A stretch of DNA of 64,000 nt from Ilyobacter_A sp963668015 (GCA_963668015.2 CAXXCR010000002.1:10165-74164), one strand, 5' to 3'. Shown: positions 34,366 through 43,974, numbered from the stretch's first letter. The notes: generated from the sequence alone by a model not told the origin. Translations and numbers: made by a program.

Positions 34366-35565
34366 ATGAGCTGTGTAGAAGCTGAAGACAAAGTAAGAGA
34401 GATGAAAGAAAAAATATTAAAAGACAATATGGCGAAGATAAAGCATAAAATCGTCGTTATGAGTGGTAAGGGCGGAGTCGGGAAATCAACGCTTTCCACA
34501 AATATAGCTTACGGATTGGCTCTCCAAGGCAAGAAAGTGGGGCTCTTGGATGCCGATTTACACGGACCGAATATACCACTAATGCTTGGTATAGAGGGGA
34601 CAAAGCTACCGAGTATAGAAGAGCCGTATCAAGTAAATAAAAACTTGAAAGTTATATCACTGAGCTTTTATATGCAGAGTTCTGATGATCCGATCATCTG
34701 GAGGGGGCCTGCTAAAATTGGAGCAATAAAACAGATGTTGGGGGATGTGCAGTGGGGAGAACTGGATTATCTTGTAATAGATCTTCCGCCTGGAACAGGA
34801 GATGAACCTCTGACAATTGCACAAGACCTTGGAAAAGTTGACGGAAGCGTTATAGTAACTACACCTCAGGATGTGGCAATACTTGATTCCAGAAAATCAG
34901 TGAAATTTTCTAAATTGGTTAATATGCCGATATTGGGTATAGTTGAGAATATGAGCGGTTTTGTATGCCCTCACTGTGGAGAGAGAATAGACATCTTCAA
35001 AGTAGGCGGAGGTGAAAAGGCTGCTAAAGAACTGGGGGCAGATTTCTTAGGTAAGGTTCCTATGACTCCGGGGATAGTAGAAGCCGGAGATTCAGGAAAA
35101 CCATATATTTTTTCAAATAAATCTTGCATAGCTGCAGAGGCACTTAAAGATATAGTTAACAGTTTAATAGAAAAAGTGGAGGGAGAAAAAATGGATAAAA
35201 TTGATATGAGAATCGCATTTCCAACAAATGACAGAGAGAGCGTAGAATCACATTTCGGACACTGTAAAGAATTTGCAATATTTACGGTTAAAGGTAATGA
35301 AATAGTTGAGAAAGAATATTTAACTGCACCGCCTCATCAACCTGGATTACTTCCTAAATTTTTAGGTGAGCAAAAAATCACAACAATAATAACTGGTGGA
35401 ATGGGTCAAAGAGCAATAGACTTGTTTAAAGCTCAAAACATTGACGTTATACTTGGAGCTAAAGGAAGATTAGAAAGTAATTTAAATGAATTTATGGGTG
35501 GCAACCTTATTTCAACTGGTTCGGCGTGCAGCCATGACCACGACGACCACAGCTGCGATCATTAA
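34366..35565 (+). CDS. Mrp/NBP35-family ATPase fused to a NifX/NifB-like domain
   Basis: 399 residues. The N-terminal Mrp domain (about 25-270) has the deviant Walker A SGKGGVGKST (33-42), LLDADLHGPNIP, and the CxxC pair Cys201/Cys204 used to bridge Fe-S clusters (VCPHCGE). The C-terminal domain (about 280-385) is of the dinitrogenase iron-molybdenum cofactor family (MRIAFPTNDRESVESHFGHC). The chain ends in a His/Asp-rich tail SHDHDDHSCDH, a probable metal-binding sequence. It is likely an Fe-S or Mo/Fe cluster carrier. It follows DUF134 by 12 bp in one operon. Members with both domains are known near ORP-type genes. Confidence 0.88.
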   Translation: MSCVEAEDKVREMKEKILKDNMAKIKHKIVVMSGKGGVGKSTLSTNIAYGLALQGKKVGLLDADLHGPNIPLMLGIEGTKLPSIEEPYQVNKNLKVISLSFYMQSSDDPIIWRGPAKIGAIKQMLGDVQWGELDYLVIDLPPGTGDEPLTIAQDLGKVDGSVIVTTPQDVAILDSRKSVKFSKLVNMPILGIVENMSGFVCPHCGERIDIFKVGGGEKAAKELGADFLGKVPMTPGIVEAGDSGKPYIFSNKSCIAAEALKDIVNSLIEKVEGEKMDKIDMRIAFPTNDRESVESHFGHCKEFAIFTVKGNEIVEKEYLTAPPHQPGLLPKFLGEQKITTIITGGMGQRAIDLFKAQNIDVILGAKGRLESNLNEFMGGNLISTGSACSHDHDDHSCDH

Positions 35566-35654
35566 TAAGAGCCGGGGAACCGGTTTTTATTAAACAAATA
35601 AACTTGGTCAATCAAATAATATCAGTTGCAAATTTTCTGAAAGGAGTGATTTTG

Positions 35655-35969
35655 ATGTTTGGAGACAGAAAAGGGCCGTTGGGAAAAGGTGAAAAAACCG
35701 GAAGAGGTCAGGGTTATTGCAACGCTTATGATGTTGCAGGTTATATGAATGGAAGAGGGGGCTTTGGAGGATCTCAGTTCGGCAGGTCTTTTAACTGTAG
35801 AAGAGGGCTGGGAATGGGTAGAAGATTCGGAGCCGGAATGGGATTTAAGGGAATTAGAAGCTTGGACAATGAGTATCCAAACGATATTGAGTTGTTAAAA
35901 AAGACAAAGGAACTCTTGGAGAAGGATCTTGAAGCAGTCAGACAGAAACTGGGGGACCTTGAAAAGTAA
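35655..35969 (+). CDS. DUF5320-family small Gly/Arg-rich protein
   Basis: 104 residues. The N-terminus MFGDRKGPLGKGEKTGRGQG and the following GYCNAYDVAGYM match the DUF5320 pattern (DGTGPxGxGPxTGRGxGYC). A Gly/Arg/Phe-rich middle leads to a C-terminal coiled-coil (ELLKKTKELLEKDLEAVRQK). The ATG at 35655 follows AAGGAG by 8 bp. Members of this family are usual companions of NifX/Mrp proteins in anaerobes; molecular role unknown. Confidence 0.75.
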   Translation: MFGDRKGPLGKGEKTGRGQGYCNAYDVAGYMNGRGGFGGSQFGRSFNCRRGLGMGRRFGAGMGFKGIRSLDNEYPNDIELLKKTKELLEKDLEAVRQKLGDLEK

Positions 35970-35996
35970 GGATGTTTTGTAGGAGAGGAGGAAGGT

Positions 35997-36863
35997 ATGC
36001 AGACAACACTTGAGTGTATCCCATGTCTTTTGAAACAGGGAATACGGATTTCAAAATTTATGAACTGCAGTCAGGACGCAACTGAAGATATGGTGAGGGA
36101 GGTAATGGCTTATATGCACAGTGAAAATTACCGCTCAAGCCCTCCTCATATTGCCAAGAACATATACAAAATAATAAACAGGCATATGGGTGTAGACGAT
36201 CCGTATTTTTTAATAAAAAGATACTACAACAAAGAACTTTTGAAAATAGAATCAGAGCTGGAAAAAGTGATTGAAAATTCGGAAAAACAGTTCAGTACGG
36301 CGGTAAAACTTGCTATAACAGGAAATATAATCGATTTTGGGATAGGCTATGACATAGACAAGGAAATGGTGTTTGAAAGGATTAAAAACGTGGAAGCCGC
36401 TGAATTAGCTGCGGATGACATAAAAGAACTCTATCAAAGTTTAAGCGGAGCGAAGACACTTTTATACCTCGGGGACAATTGCGGCGAGATAGTATTCGAT
36501 AAGGTGTTTATGAAATACCTGAAAAAAATATTTTCTCAATTAAAGGTGCATTTCGGAGTAAGGGGGAGCGCCATAATAAACGATGTCACAGCTGAGGATG
36601 CAGAAGAGGTCGGAGTAGGTGAAGTGGCTGAAATCCTGAGCAATGGAGACTGTGCACCGGGTACAATCATAGACAGCGTTAGCCAAGAGTTTAAAAAGAT
36701 CTTTTGCAGCGTAGACCTGATCATTTCCAAGGGGCAGGGGAACTATGAAACCTTAAACCAAGTGGACAGGGAGAATGTTTATTTTCTCTTTATGTCAAAA
36801 TGTGATGTATTAAGTCAAGAATTAGCTGTAGATAAAATGAGTCTTTTGTGCTTGAAAAAATAG
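35997..36863 (+). CDS. DUF89/ARMT1-like protein (putative damage-control phosphatase)
   Basis: 288 residues. The Cys-rich start TLECIPCLLKQGIRISKF and the signature LYLGDNCGEIVFDKVFMKYL, with later ISKGQGNYETL, identify the AF1104-like DUF89 group. Family members are metal-dependent phosphatases proposed to clear damaged sugar or cofactor phosphates; the substrate here is unknown. It lies 27 bp after the DUF5320 gene with GGAGGAAGG upstream, so it is part of the same operon. Confidence 0.8.
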   Translation: MQTTLECIPCLLKQGIRISKFMNCSQDATEDMVREVMAYMHSENYRSSPPHIAKNIYKIINRHMGVDDPYFLIKRYYNKELLKIESELEKVIENSEKQFSTAVKLAITGNIIDFGIGYDIDKEMVFERIKNVEAAELAADDIKELYQSLSGAKTLLYLGDNCGEIVFDKVFMKYLKKIFSQLKVHFGVRGSAIINDVTAEDAEEVGVGEVAEILSNGDCAPGTIIDSVSQEFKKIFCSVDLIISKGQGNYETLNQVDRENVYFLFMSKCDVLSQELAVDKMSLLCLKK

Positions 36864-36922
36864 TTACATAGTTTTTTCAATAGCTTTTATATGAATGCAG
36901 TTCATGACTAGAAGGAGGAACT

Positions 36923-38020
36923 ATGAAAAGCTTATTCGATAGGACAAGTATTAAAGGTTTAGAAATTAAAAATAGGTTTATTCGGTCAGCCACTTGGATG
37001 GATATGGCCGAAGAAAACGGCCATTTGAATGAACAGATAATAAATATGTATGAAGAAGTGGCAAAAGGCGGAGTCGGGCTCATAATAACCGGGTATACTT
37101 TTATATCATCTGACGAACAGCCTAACCCAAGAATGACAGGTATTTATGATGATTCATTTATAGAAGAGTATAAAGTCCTAGTTGACAGAGTACATAAAAA
37201 TGATAGTAAAATTGCACTGCAAATTGTACTTGGTGGCTCTCAGTGCATGCACCCGGATGCTTATAAAATGAATATTTACGGGCCAACGGCAGTAAAAAAT
37301 AGAGTTACAGGTATAACGCCGAAAGAAGTTACTAAGGAGGAGATAGCTGACATAGTCAAAAAGTTTGGAGATGCTGCATACAGGGCGAAAGAGGCAGGCT
37401 TTGATTCAGTTCAGATCCATGCGGCCCATGGTTATTTTTTAAGCCATTTTCTAACTCCGTATTACAACAGAAGGGAAGATGAATACGGGGGAACAGATAT
37501 ACACAACAGAGCCAGAATAATCTACGAAACCATAGAAGAGGTAAAAGGAAGAGTGGGAGAAGACTATCCTATAATGATAAAACTAAATTTCGATGATTTT
37601 ATGGATGAAGGAGAGGGACTAACTAAGGAAGAGTCTATAGAAGTCTTTAAACGTGTATCTGAACTTGGAGTGGACATAATCGAGGTCAGCGCGATAAATG
37701 GATCTTCCGGAAAAGGATTAAAACCATCTATTTCAGGGGTGAACTCCCTAGAAAAACAATGCTATTTCAAAGATGCAACTATTAAAATTGCAAATGAAGT
37801 AAAGTCCAAAGTCATTTTAATGGGTGGGAATAAAAACTTCAATTTGATGAATGACATACTTAATCAAAGTAAGATAGAGTATTTCTCAATGTCTAGAGCA
37901 CTGCTTTGTGAACAATATTTGGTCAACAAGTGGAAGGAAGACAATAATTATAAAGCAAAGTGTATTTCGTGTAATAAGTGCTGGGATACACAACCGAATT
38001 CATGTTTCTTTAATAGATAA
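36923..38020 (+). CDS. NADH:flavin oxidoreductase (Old Yellow Enzyme family)
   Basis: 365-residue FMN-binding TIM barrel. Visible: SATWMDMAEENGHLNEQ (N-terminal FMN loop), QIHAAHGYFLSHFLTPYYN-RREDEYGG (family signature with the active-site His pair), and MGGNKNFNLMN near the end. The C-terminus CISCNKCWDTQPNSCFF is Cys-rich, as in the Fe-S-containing branch, but much shorter, so it has no second flavin/pyridine domain. GGAGGAAC precedes the ATG. Substrate unknown. Confidence 0.82.
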   Translation: MKSLFDRTSIKGLEIKNRFIRSATWMDMAEENGHLNEQIINMYEEVAKGGVGLIITGYTFISSDEQPNPRMTGIYDDSFIEEYKVLVDRVHKNDSKIALQIVLGGSQCMHPDAYKMNIYGPTAVKNRVTGITPKEVTKEEIADIVKKFGDAAYRAKEAGFDSVQIHAAHGYFLSHFLTPYYNRREDEYGGTDIHNRARIIYETIEEVKGRVGEDYPIMIKLNFDDFMDEGEGLTKEESIEVFKRVSELGVDIIEVSAINGSSGKGLKPSISGVNSLEKQCYFKDATIKIANEVKSKVILMGGNKNFNLMNDILNQSKIEYFSMSRALLCEQYLVNKWKEDNNYKAKCISCNKCWDTQPNSCFFNR

Positions 38021-38039
38021 TAATCAAGGAGAGTATTTT

Positions 38040-38411
38040 ATGAAAAACTTAGCATTAAATAATTATAAAAATGGATGCAATTGTGCTCAAGCTATATTAA
38101 AAACTTTTGCTTCGGAACTTGAATTGGACGAGGACATTGCGATGAAGATGGCTTCCGGTCTCGGGAGCGGCATGTACACAGGAGAAACCTGTGGTGCGGT
38201 AAGTGCTGCATTTATAGCATTGGGGCTTAAACATGGCGGTATTGACTTGGAAGAGAGAAAAACGGTTTTAAAAAAATTAAAAGAGTATGAGAATGAATTT
38301 AAGGGTAAGAATAATTCTTTGAACTGCAAAGAACTGAAAACTGTATATAAAAAAGACTGCAAAGAATTGGTAAAAGATTCTGCAAGATTACTGGAAAATT
38401 TATTGAAGTAG
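38040..38411 (+). CDS. C_GCAxxG_C_C family redox protein
   Basis: 123 residues. The motif set Cys...GCNCAQAIL ... GLGSGMYTGETCGAVSAAFIALG ... LNCKEL ... KKDC is the defining cysteine pattern of this family. The ATG at 38040 follows AAGGAGAG; the frame is open further upstream but without a ribosome site. It begins 19 bp after the flavin oxidoreductase, suggesting redox partners. Precise role unknown. Confidence 0.8.
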   Translation: MKNLALNNYKNGCNCAQAILKTFASELELDEDIAMKMASGLGSGMYTGETCGAVSAAFIALGLKHGGIDLEERKTVLKKLKEYENEFKGKNNSLNCKELKTVYKKDCKELVKDSARLLENLLK

Positions 38412-38524
38412 TCGATTAGTTTGGAAGTAATTAGCTTTCAATAACAATTTGATGATATTTATGTCTGTTTCGGCATTTCCCTCAAATATTGTCATAATTT
38501 TTGAAGGTTAATTTACTCATAAAA

Positions 38525-38572
38525 GAACCATCCTGTTTATAGAGATACTGCATCCAAAAAACAGGATGGTTC
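38525..38572 (+). terminator. Hairpin at the end of the DUF134-Mrp operon
   Basis: GAACCATCCTGTT (38525-38537) pairs with AACAGGATGGTTC (38560-38572). Only a weak T-rich tail follows. Confidence 0.55.
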
Positions 38573-38596
38573 GATTTAAAAATTTTCAAATTATTA

Positions 38597-38951
38597 ATTA
38601 ACCTGAGTTCTACCTGTATTTAAAATAAAATATTGAATTTCTGAGAATCTTTTTGCACACAGAGTTTCACGGAGATTTAGAACATGAGCTTCACAGAGAA
38701 ATCCTTAAGTCAAAAGATTTATTCTTTGTCACGAATTACACGAATCTCACGAATGATTCAAAACCTTGAAAATTAAAGATTTTTAGCAAGACTCTGTGAA
38801 GCTCACTCTTTTCCTCCGTGCAACTCTGTAACCAATTTTTTGACTTTCTATTCGTGATAATTAGTGCGATTCGTGACCAAAAAAGTTTTTATATCCTTAC
38901 AAGAAATTCAGTAATTTATCGCAATATAATGGCAGCAACTTCAGTTAATTA
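38597..38951 (-). repeat. Dispersed intergenic repeat, copy 6 (reverse)
   Basis: Ends AATTAACCTGAGTTCTACC and GGCAGCAACTTCAGTTAATTA. Internal GCACACAGAGTTTCACGGAG, CACGAATTACACGAATCTC, CTCTGTGAAGCTCACTC and GCGATTCGTGACC. Separates the DUF134-Mrp operon from the NifX-MinD operon. Confidence 0.82.
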
Positions 38952-39068
38952 GAGTATAAATTAACTAAAGATTTTGATTGGATTAAAGAGGGTTAACAGA
39001 TATGTATAAAACACAGCACTTGTTAATTGAAAACTGAAATTGATGAATAAATATTAGGAGGAAATAAG

Positions 39069-39443
39069 ATGAAAATAGCAGTAAGCGCTAAAAGTGAAGG
39101 ATTAAATGCTAAGATAGATGACAGATTTGGGAGATGCGAATATTTTGTCATTGTAGACAGTGAAACGGCAGATGTAAAAACAATAGAAAATGAGGCGAAA
39201 CATGAAGGGGCAGGAGCAGGAGGTAAAGCGGTAAGAGCCCTTTCGCAAAATGGTGTAGACGTTGTGATAGCACCTGAACTTGGCCCAAAAGCGGTTACTG
39301 CAATAAAAGCATTTGAAATTAAGGCTTTTAAAAAGGATGAGTTTGAAACAGTAGGAGATGTTGTAGAAGCATATAAAGCGGGTAAACTTGAGGAGTTTAA
39401 ACTTGCTACAGTGGAAGAACATGCCGGTCTTAGGAGAGTGTAG
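39069..39443 (+). CDS. NifX/NifB-domain protein (orange-protein-like)
   Basis: 124-residue dinitrogenase iron-molybdenum cofactor family protein: MKIAVSAKSEGLNAKIDDRF-GRCEYFVIVD at the start and VRALSQNGVDVVIAPELGPKA in the middle. Size and neighbours (two MinD/ferredoxin ATPases directly after) match the orange protein (ORP) of Desulfovibrio, which holds a Mo-Cu-S cluster; that function is inferred from context, not seen. AGGAGG precedes the ATG. Confidence 0.82.
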   Translation: MKIAVSAKSEGLNAKIDDRFGRCEYFVIVDSETADVKTIENEAKHEGAGAGGKAVRALSQNGVDVVIAPELGPKAVTAIKAFEIKAFKKDEFETVGDVVEAYKAGKLEEFKLATVEEHAGLRRV

Positions 39444-39448
39444 GGTGT

Positions 39449-40300
39449 ATGAAAATAGCAGTTTTAAGTGGTAAAGGTGGAACTGGAAAGACGACAGTTT
39501 CGGTAAACCTTGCCGTACAAAATCCAGACTGCGTACTCATTGACACAGACGTGGAGGAGCCTAATTCACATATATTTTTAAAGCCGAATGTAGAGGAAAT
39601 TATTCCTGTGGCAGTGGAATATCCGCAGGTAGATGCAGAAAAATGTACATTGTGCGGAAAATGCGGGGATTTTTGTAATTTCAATGCAATAATACCTGCA
39701 AAAAATCAGGTGATTGTATTTAAGGAAAGCTGTCATAGCTGTGGAGGATGTAAAATTGTATGTCCAGAAGATGCGATTTCTTATAGCAAAAGGGAAACTG
39801 GTAAGATATACAGCGGAAAAAGCAAGTACAATGATGTTCAGCTAAAATACGGCGAACTCAATGTGGGTGAACTATCGGGAGTAGCTATAATCAAGGAGGA
39901 AAAAAAGCTCGTAGAGGGGGAGGAATGCGTTATAATCGACTCACCTCCCGGAACCTCGTGTGCTACGGCCAATACTATAGAAGATGTCGATTTTGCAGTA
40001 TTGGTGAGCGAGCCAACACCGTTTGGTGTCAGCGATATGAAGATGGTTGTTGAAATGCTGAGAGATATGGGTATTCCGTTTGTTGTAGTGGTAAACAAGG
40101 CGGGTCTAGGTGACAACGAAATATATGAGTACTGCAGATCTGAGAACATAGACATATTAGAAGAGATCCCTTATGATGAGAGCATAGCCAAACTGTATGC
40201 AGATGGAGAAATATTCAGCCTGCATATTGAAGAGTATGGGGATAGATTTAAAAAGCTTTTCAACGGGATAAAAGAAAGAGCCAGCGTGGGGAGGGGATAA
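39449..40300 (+). CDS. MinD-family ATPase with inserted 2x[4Fe-4S] ferredoxin domain (first)
   Basis: 283 residues. Deviant Walker A LSGKGGTGKTT (6-16) is followed by an inserted ferredoxin domain with two clusters (Cys66, 69, 72, 76 and Cys95, 98, 101, 105), then the switch/Walker B region IIDSPPGTSCAT. Starts 5 bp after the NifX-like stop. Such ATPases with ferredoxin inserts occur in pairs in ORP clusters and are thought to act in metal-cluster assembly or redox-coupled positioning. Confidence 0.87.
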   Translation: MKIAVLSGKGGTGKTTVSVNLAVQNPDCVLIDTDVEEPNSHIFLKPNVEEIIPVAVEYPQVDAEKCTLCGKCGDFCNFNAIIPAKNQVIVFKESCHSCGGCKIVCPEDAISYSKRETGKIYSGKSKYNDVQLKYGELNVGELSGVAIIKEEKKLVEGEECVIIDSPPGTSCATANTIEDVDFAVLVSEPTPFGVSDMKMVVEMLRDMGIPFVVVVNKAGLGDNEIYEYCRSENIDILEEIPYDESIAKLYADGEIFSLHIEEYGDRFKKLFNGIKERASVGRG

Positions 40301-40301
40301 C

Positions 40302-41165
40302 ATGGAGATAAATGAAATAGTAGTAATATCGGGAAAGGGTGGTACTGGAAAAACAACCCTAACTTCCTCACTTGTTCCGTATTTCCAAGATGTAGTGGTG
40401 GCGGACTGCGATGTAGATGCACCTGATTTACACATACTTTTTGACCGTAAAATAAAAGAAGAAACAGATTTTGTTGGATTAAAAAAAGCGGTTTTAGATA
40501 AGGAGAAGTGCATTAACTGTAAAATATGCTATGAGTCGTGTAGATTTGATGCCATATCAGAAGACCCAATAGAGATACATAGCTCAAAATGTGAGGGGTG
40601 TGGTTTGTGTGAGTTTGTGTGCCCTGTGAATGCAATTTCTATGGAAGATGCAGTAGTAGGGAAACTTTTTGCTTCCGGAACGAAGTACGGAGATATGGTA
40701 CATGCAAGGCTTATACCTGGAGAAGAGACCTCTGGTAAACTGGTGTCGGAAGTTAGGAAAAGAAGTAAAAAACTTGCTCTGGAAACCAATAAAAAACATA
40801 TACTGGTGGACGGGTCACCCGGGCTGGCGTGTAATGTCATATCTTCTATAACCGGTGCAAAAAAAGTAATTATAGTTGTGGAACCCACTTTCTCCGGATT
40901 GCATGATCTGAAAAGGGTTTACCAGTTGACTCAAAATTTTAGGCTGCCGGTTTATGTAGTGGTAAACAAGTATGATATTTCAGAGGAAAAGACTGCTCAG
41001 ATCGAGAAGTATTGTAATGAAAACGGGATACAGGTGGAATTGAAAATACCATTTGATAAAAGAATGGTGGAAGCTGTTGTGGAAAAACAGATACCTTCCG
41101 TCTATAACGAGGAGCTGTTTGAAAAAATCGGCTTTGAAAAGTTTGTGCAAAAATTGAAAGCATAG
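40302..41165 (+). CDS. MinD-family ATPase with inserted 2x[4Fe-4S] ferredoxin domain (second)
   Basis: 287 residues, paralogue of the preceding gene, starting 1 bp after its stop (translational coupling likely). Walker A ISGKGGTGKTT (9-19), ferredoxin cysteines 70, 73, 76, 80 and 97, 100, 103, 107, then LVDGSPGLACNV. The two proteins probably form a heterodimer. Confidence 0.87.
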   Translation: MEINEIVVISGKGGTGKTTLTSSLVPYFQDVVVADCDVDAPDLHILFDRKIKEETDFVGLKKAVLDKEKCINCKICYESCRFDAISEDPIEIHSSKCEGCGLCEFVCPVNAISMEDAVVGKLFASGTKYGDMVHARLIPGEETSGKLVSEVRKRSKKLALETNKKHILVDGSPGLACNVISSITGAKKVIIVVEPTFSGLHDLKRVYQLTQNFRLPVYVVVNKYDISEEKTAQIEKYCNENGIQVELKIPFDKRMVEAVVEKQIPSVYNEELFEKIGFEKFVQKLKA

Positions 41166-41235
41166 ATTGGTGTATGAAAAGATCAAGGAGTGGTGTGTGT
41201 AGGCTCACTCTTATAGACAGCAGGGGGTTATTGGT

Positions 41236-41910
41236 ATGCTAAAAGCTGGAGTTGTAACAATAGAAAAGAATGGTATCAATTACCTTGTTAAAAATGGCAG
41301 TAAAGTAAAATTCAAGCCGTGGTTAAGGGAGATGTTTTCTTTCTTATATGATTCTATAATGTCGAGATCAGTATTTCCAAAAAAACTTGAGGCTTCCATT
41401 GAAAAGCATACCGTGTTTCTAAAAAATGAATATATGAATATTCGCAACAGCAATGTACTGGAGCTGGGGACAGGAAGCGGGAATTTGTCCCGAAGTCTTC
41501 CCAGAGACAACAGATATACGGGAATAGATATAAGCAGGAGCTTGTTAAGGATAGCATATAAAAAATTTACAAAAGCAGGTTTTAAAAATCCCAAATTATT
41601 CCTATGCAGTTCTGAAGAGCTACCGTTTGAAGATATGTTTTATGACATATGCATCTGTAATTTATCATTAAATTTTTTTGGTGACTTAGACAATGTTGTT
41701 AAAGAAATCAAAAGATCGTTAAAAAAACATGGTGTGTTCATCTGTTGTGTCCCTGTACCGGAAAGAAAGAAAAATAAAGATATTATAAGAGGGAAGCTAT
41801 ATTCTGAAAATGAGTTGAAAGAAATATTTGAAAAAAATGGTTTTTCATTTATACCATTGGATTTAAATAATGGTGCACTATTTTATTTTAAAGCAAGTGT
41901 AAAGATTTGA
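41236..41910 (+). CDS. Class I SAM-dependent methyltransferase
   Basis: 224 residues. Motif I is NVLELGTGSGNLSRSL (about residues 74-89), followed by GIDISRSLLRIA (motif II) and DICICNLSLNFFGDLDNVVK. Substrate unknown. It lies in the ORP-like operon, 70 bp after the second MinD gene, with CAGGGGG upstream. Confidence 0.8.
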   Translation: MLKAGVVTIEKNGINYLVKNGSKVKFKPWLREMFSFLYDSIMSRSVFPKKLEASIEKHTVFLKNEYMNIRNSNVLELGTGSGNLSRSLPRDNRYTGIDISRSLLRIAYKKFTKAGFKNPKLFLCSSEELPFEDMFYDICICNLSLNFFGDLDNVVKEIKRSLKKHGVFICCVPVPERKKNKDIIRGKLYSENELKEIFEKNGFSFIPLDLNNGALFYFKASVKI

Positions 41911-41947
41911 ATAAATACAAATATTAATTTAGTATGGAGGTAATAGT

Positions 41948-42448
41948 ATGGAGAAAAAAGTAACAAATTTCAAAAGCTGTTTGAAAGCGATGCCGGATAT
42001 ACTGGTTTCTTGCAGAAGCAAGGATGGGGAGGACAACGCCTTAGCGGTTGGATATGCGTGCAACTGTAGCTATGACCCGCCTATGGTTATGGTAGGAATT
42101 GTTCCAAGTCGTCACTCTTATAAAATGATAAAAGAAACCGGGGTGTTTGTTGTGAACTTGGTTACTGAAGAGATGAGAAAAGAATACGCTTACCTTGGTA
42201 GTAAAAGCGGACGTGACGGGGATAAGTTGGAAGCACTGGGAATGAAAAAAGAATCCGGAATAAAAGTGGATGCGCCGTTGCTTGCAGACTGCCCGGTAAA
42301 TATAGAGTGCAAAGTGGTGGACTCTATAAGAACAGGATCACATGAGATGTTTGTTGGGAAGGTCGAGTATATCCACGCAAACGAGGACCTTATAAACGAA
42401 AACGGAGAAGTGGATTACTCTAAAATAGATCTTTTAAAATTTAGATAA
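41948..42448 (+). CDS. Flavin reductase family protein
   Basis: 166-residue FMN-binding split-barrel protein. NALAVGYACNCSYDPPMVMV, VPSRHSYKMIKETGVFVVNL and AYLGSKSGRDGDKLEALGM are typical of the flavin reductase-like/flavoredoxin group. GGAGG precedes the ATG. It may supply reduced flavin or act as an electron carrier to the neighbouring Fe-S proteins. Confidence 0.85.
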   Translation: MEKKVTNFKSCLKAMPDILVSCRSKDGEDNALAVGYACNCSYDPPMVMVGIVPSRHSYKMIKETGVFVVNLVTEEMRKEYAYLGSKSGRDGDKLEALGMKKESGIKVDAPLLADCPVNIECKVVDSIRTGSHEMFVGKVEYIHANEDLINENGEVDYSKIDLLKFR

Positions 42449-42472
42449 TGGTTATTATTAAAGGAGTTACGG

Positions 42473-43675
42473 ATGATAGATAAAGGACATGTGTTTTTTA
42501 CATCGGAATCAGTAACAGAAGGGCATCCGGATAAAATGGCAGATCAAATTTCAGATGCAGTACTTGATACTATTTTAGGACAGGATCCAAATGCAAGAGT
42601 AGCCTGCGAGACTACACTTACAACCGGATTAGTGATGCTTGCAGGTGAGATAACTGCAAACTGTTATGTTGATTTTCAAAAAATCGTGAGAGACGCCATA
42701 AAAGAGATAGGATATACAAGGGCAAAATATGGATTTGACTGCAATACGTGTTCAGTTATTTCCAGCATACATGAGCAGTCACCTGATATTGCAATGGGAG
42801 TAGATGAATCTTTAGAGAGTAAAGAAAAGAATATTTGTGATAAAACTGAATCTTTAGGGGCTGGAGATCAAGGAATTATGTTTGGTTATGCTGTAAAAGA
42901 AACAGAAGAATTAATGCCCCTTCCCATAACTTTGGCACACAAACTTGCAAAAAAATTGTCAGACATTAGAAAAGATGGGATCTTAGATTACTTGAGACCA
43001 GACGGGAAAACCCAGGTTACAGTAGAGTATGTTGACGGCAAACCAGCAAGAGTTGATACAATAGTAATTTCCATTCAGCATAACTCAGAAGTCGAACATC
43101 AAAGAATAGAGCATGATATAAAAAAATATGTGGTACAGGATATTATTCCAGCAAAACTTCTTGATGAAAGAACTAAATTTTATATAAATCCCACAGGAAG
43201 ATTTGTAATAGGCGGTCCTCATGGAGATGCAGGACTTACTGGAAGGAAAATAATAGTTGATACTTATGGCGGAATGGGTAGACATGGTGGAGGAGCTTTT
43301 TCTGGTAAAGATTCTACAAAAGTAGATAGATCAGCTACATATGCAGCTAGGTGGGTTGCTAAAAATGTAGTAGCTGCTGGAATTTCAGAAAAATGTGAGG
43401 TACAGCTATCTTATGCTATAGGGGTTTCTCATCCTACATCTATAGCTGTAAATACTTTTGGGACAAGTAAGATAGAGGATGAACAGATAGTTGAAATAAT
43501 AAATAAAGTGTTTGATTTAAGGCCTGGAGCTATAATAAGAGAACTTGACCTCAGAAGGCCGATCTTTAAGCAAACAGCCGCCTACGGTCATTTTGGAAGA
43601 TTGGATTTGGATTTGCCTTGGGAGAGGACAAATAGAGTTGATGAAATCAAGCTATGTCTGGCCGAGAATTGCTAA
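42473..43675 (+). CDS. metK: S-adenosylmethionine synthetase
   Basis: 400 residues, makes SAM from methionine and ATP. FFTSESVTEGHPDKMADQIS, GAGDQGIMFGYA and GGGAFSGKD (the P-loop-like motif) are present, with NPTGRFVIGGPHGDAGLTGR between. It starts 24 bp after the flavin reductase with AAAGGAG upstream, so may be co-transcribed. No SAM riboswitch is seen directly in front of it, unlike metE. Full family length. Confidence 0.96.
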   Translation: MIDKGHVFFTSESVTEGHPDKMADQISDAVLDTILGQDPNARVACETTLTTGLVMLAGEITANCYVDFQKIVRDAIKEIGYTRAKYGFDCNTCSVISSIHEQSPDIAMGVDESLESKEKNICDKTESLGAGDQGIMFGYAVKETEELMPLPITLAHKLAKKLSDIRKDGILDYLRPDGKTQVTVEYVDGKPARVDTIVISIQHNSEVEHQRIEHDIKKYVVQDIIPAKLLDERTKFYINPTGRFVIGGPHGDAGLTGRKIIVDTYGGMGRHGGGAFSGKDSTKVDRSATYAARWVAKNVVAAGISEKCEVQLSYAIGVSHPTSIAVNTFGTSKIEDEQIVEIINKVFDLRPGAIIRELDLRRPIFKQTAAYGHFGRLDLDLPWERTNRVDEIKLCLAENC

Positions 43676-43696
43676 TATAACAAAGGAAATGCTAAT

Positions 43697-43737
43697 AAAA
43701 ATAGAGCTTGGAATTTTAACTCTTAGCACTATTTTTT
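43697..43737 (+). terminator. Weak terminator after metK
   Basis: AAAAATAG (43697-43704) with CTATTTTTT (43729-43737) around an AT-rich loop. Nothing else is evident in the remaining gap to 43974. Confidence 0.35.
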
Positions 43738-43974
43738 TATTTTAAGGTATATTTTTCAGGAAAAAGTAATAAAAATTATGATGGTTTTCATTTACGGTTG
43801 CTGTGGAGTTCTAGAAAAAAGCGTATGAAATTCAATTGAGTATATTTGCATAAACTAGAACTTGGTAAGGTGTTTGCAAAAGAGTTTATTGAAACTAAGC
43901 ATCAATAAGAGTTTGAAAGCTTGTAGAGAAGAAAAAGTGTAAATTAATTATTTTTAAAGAGGTGAAATATTATT

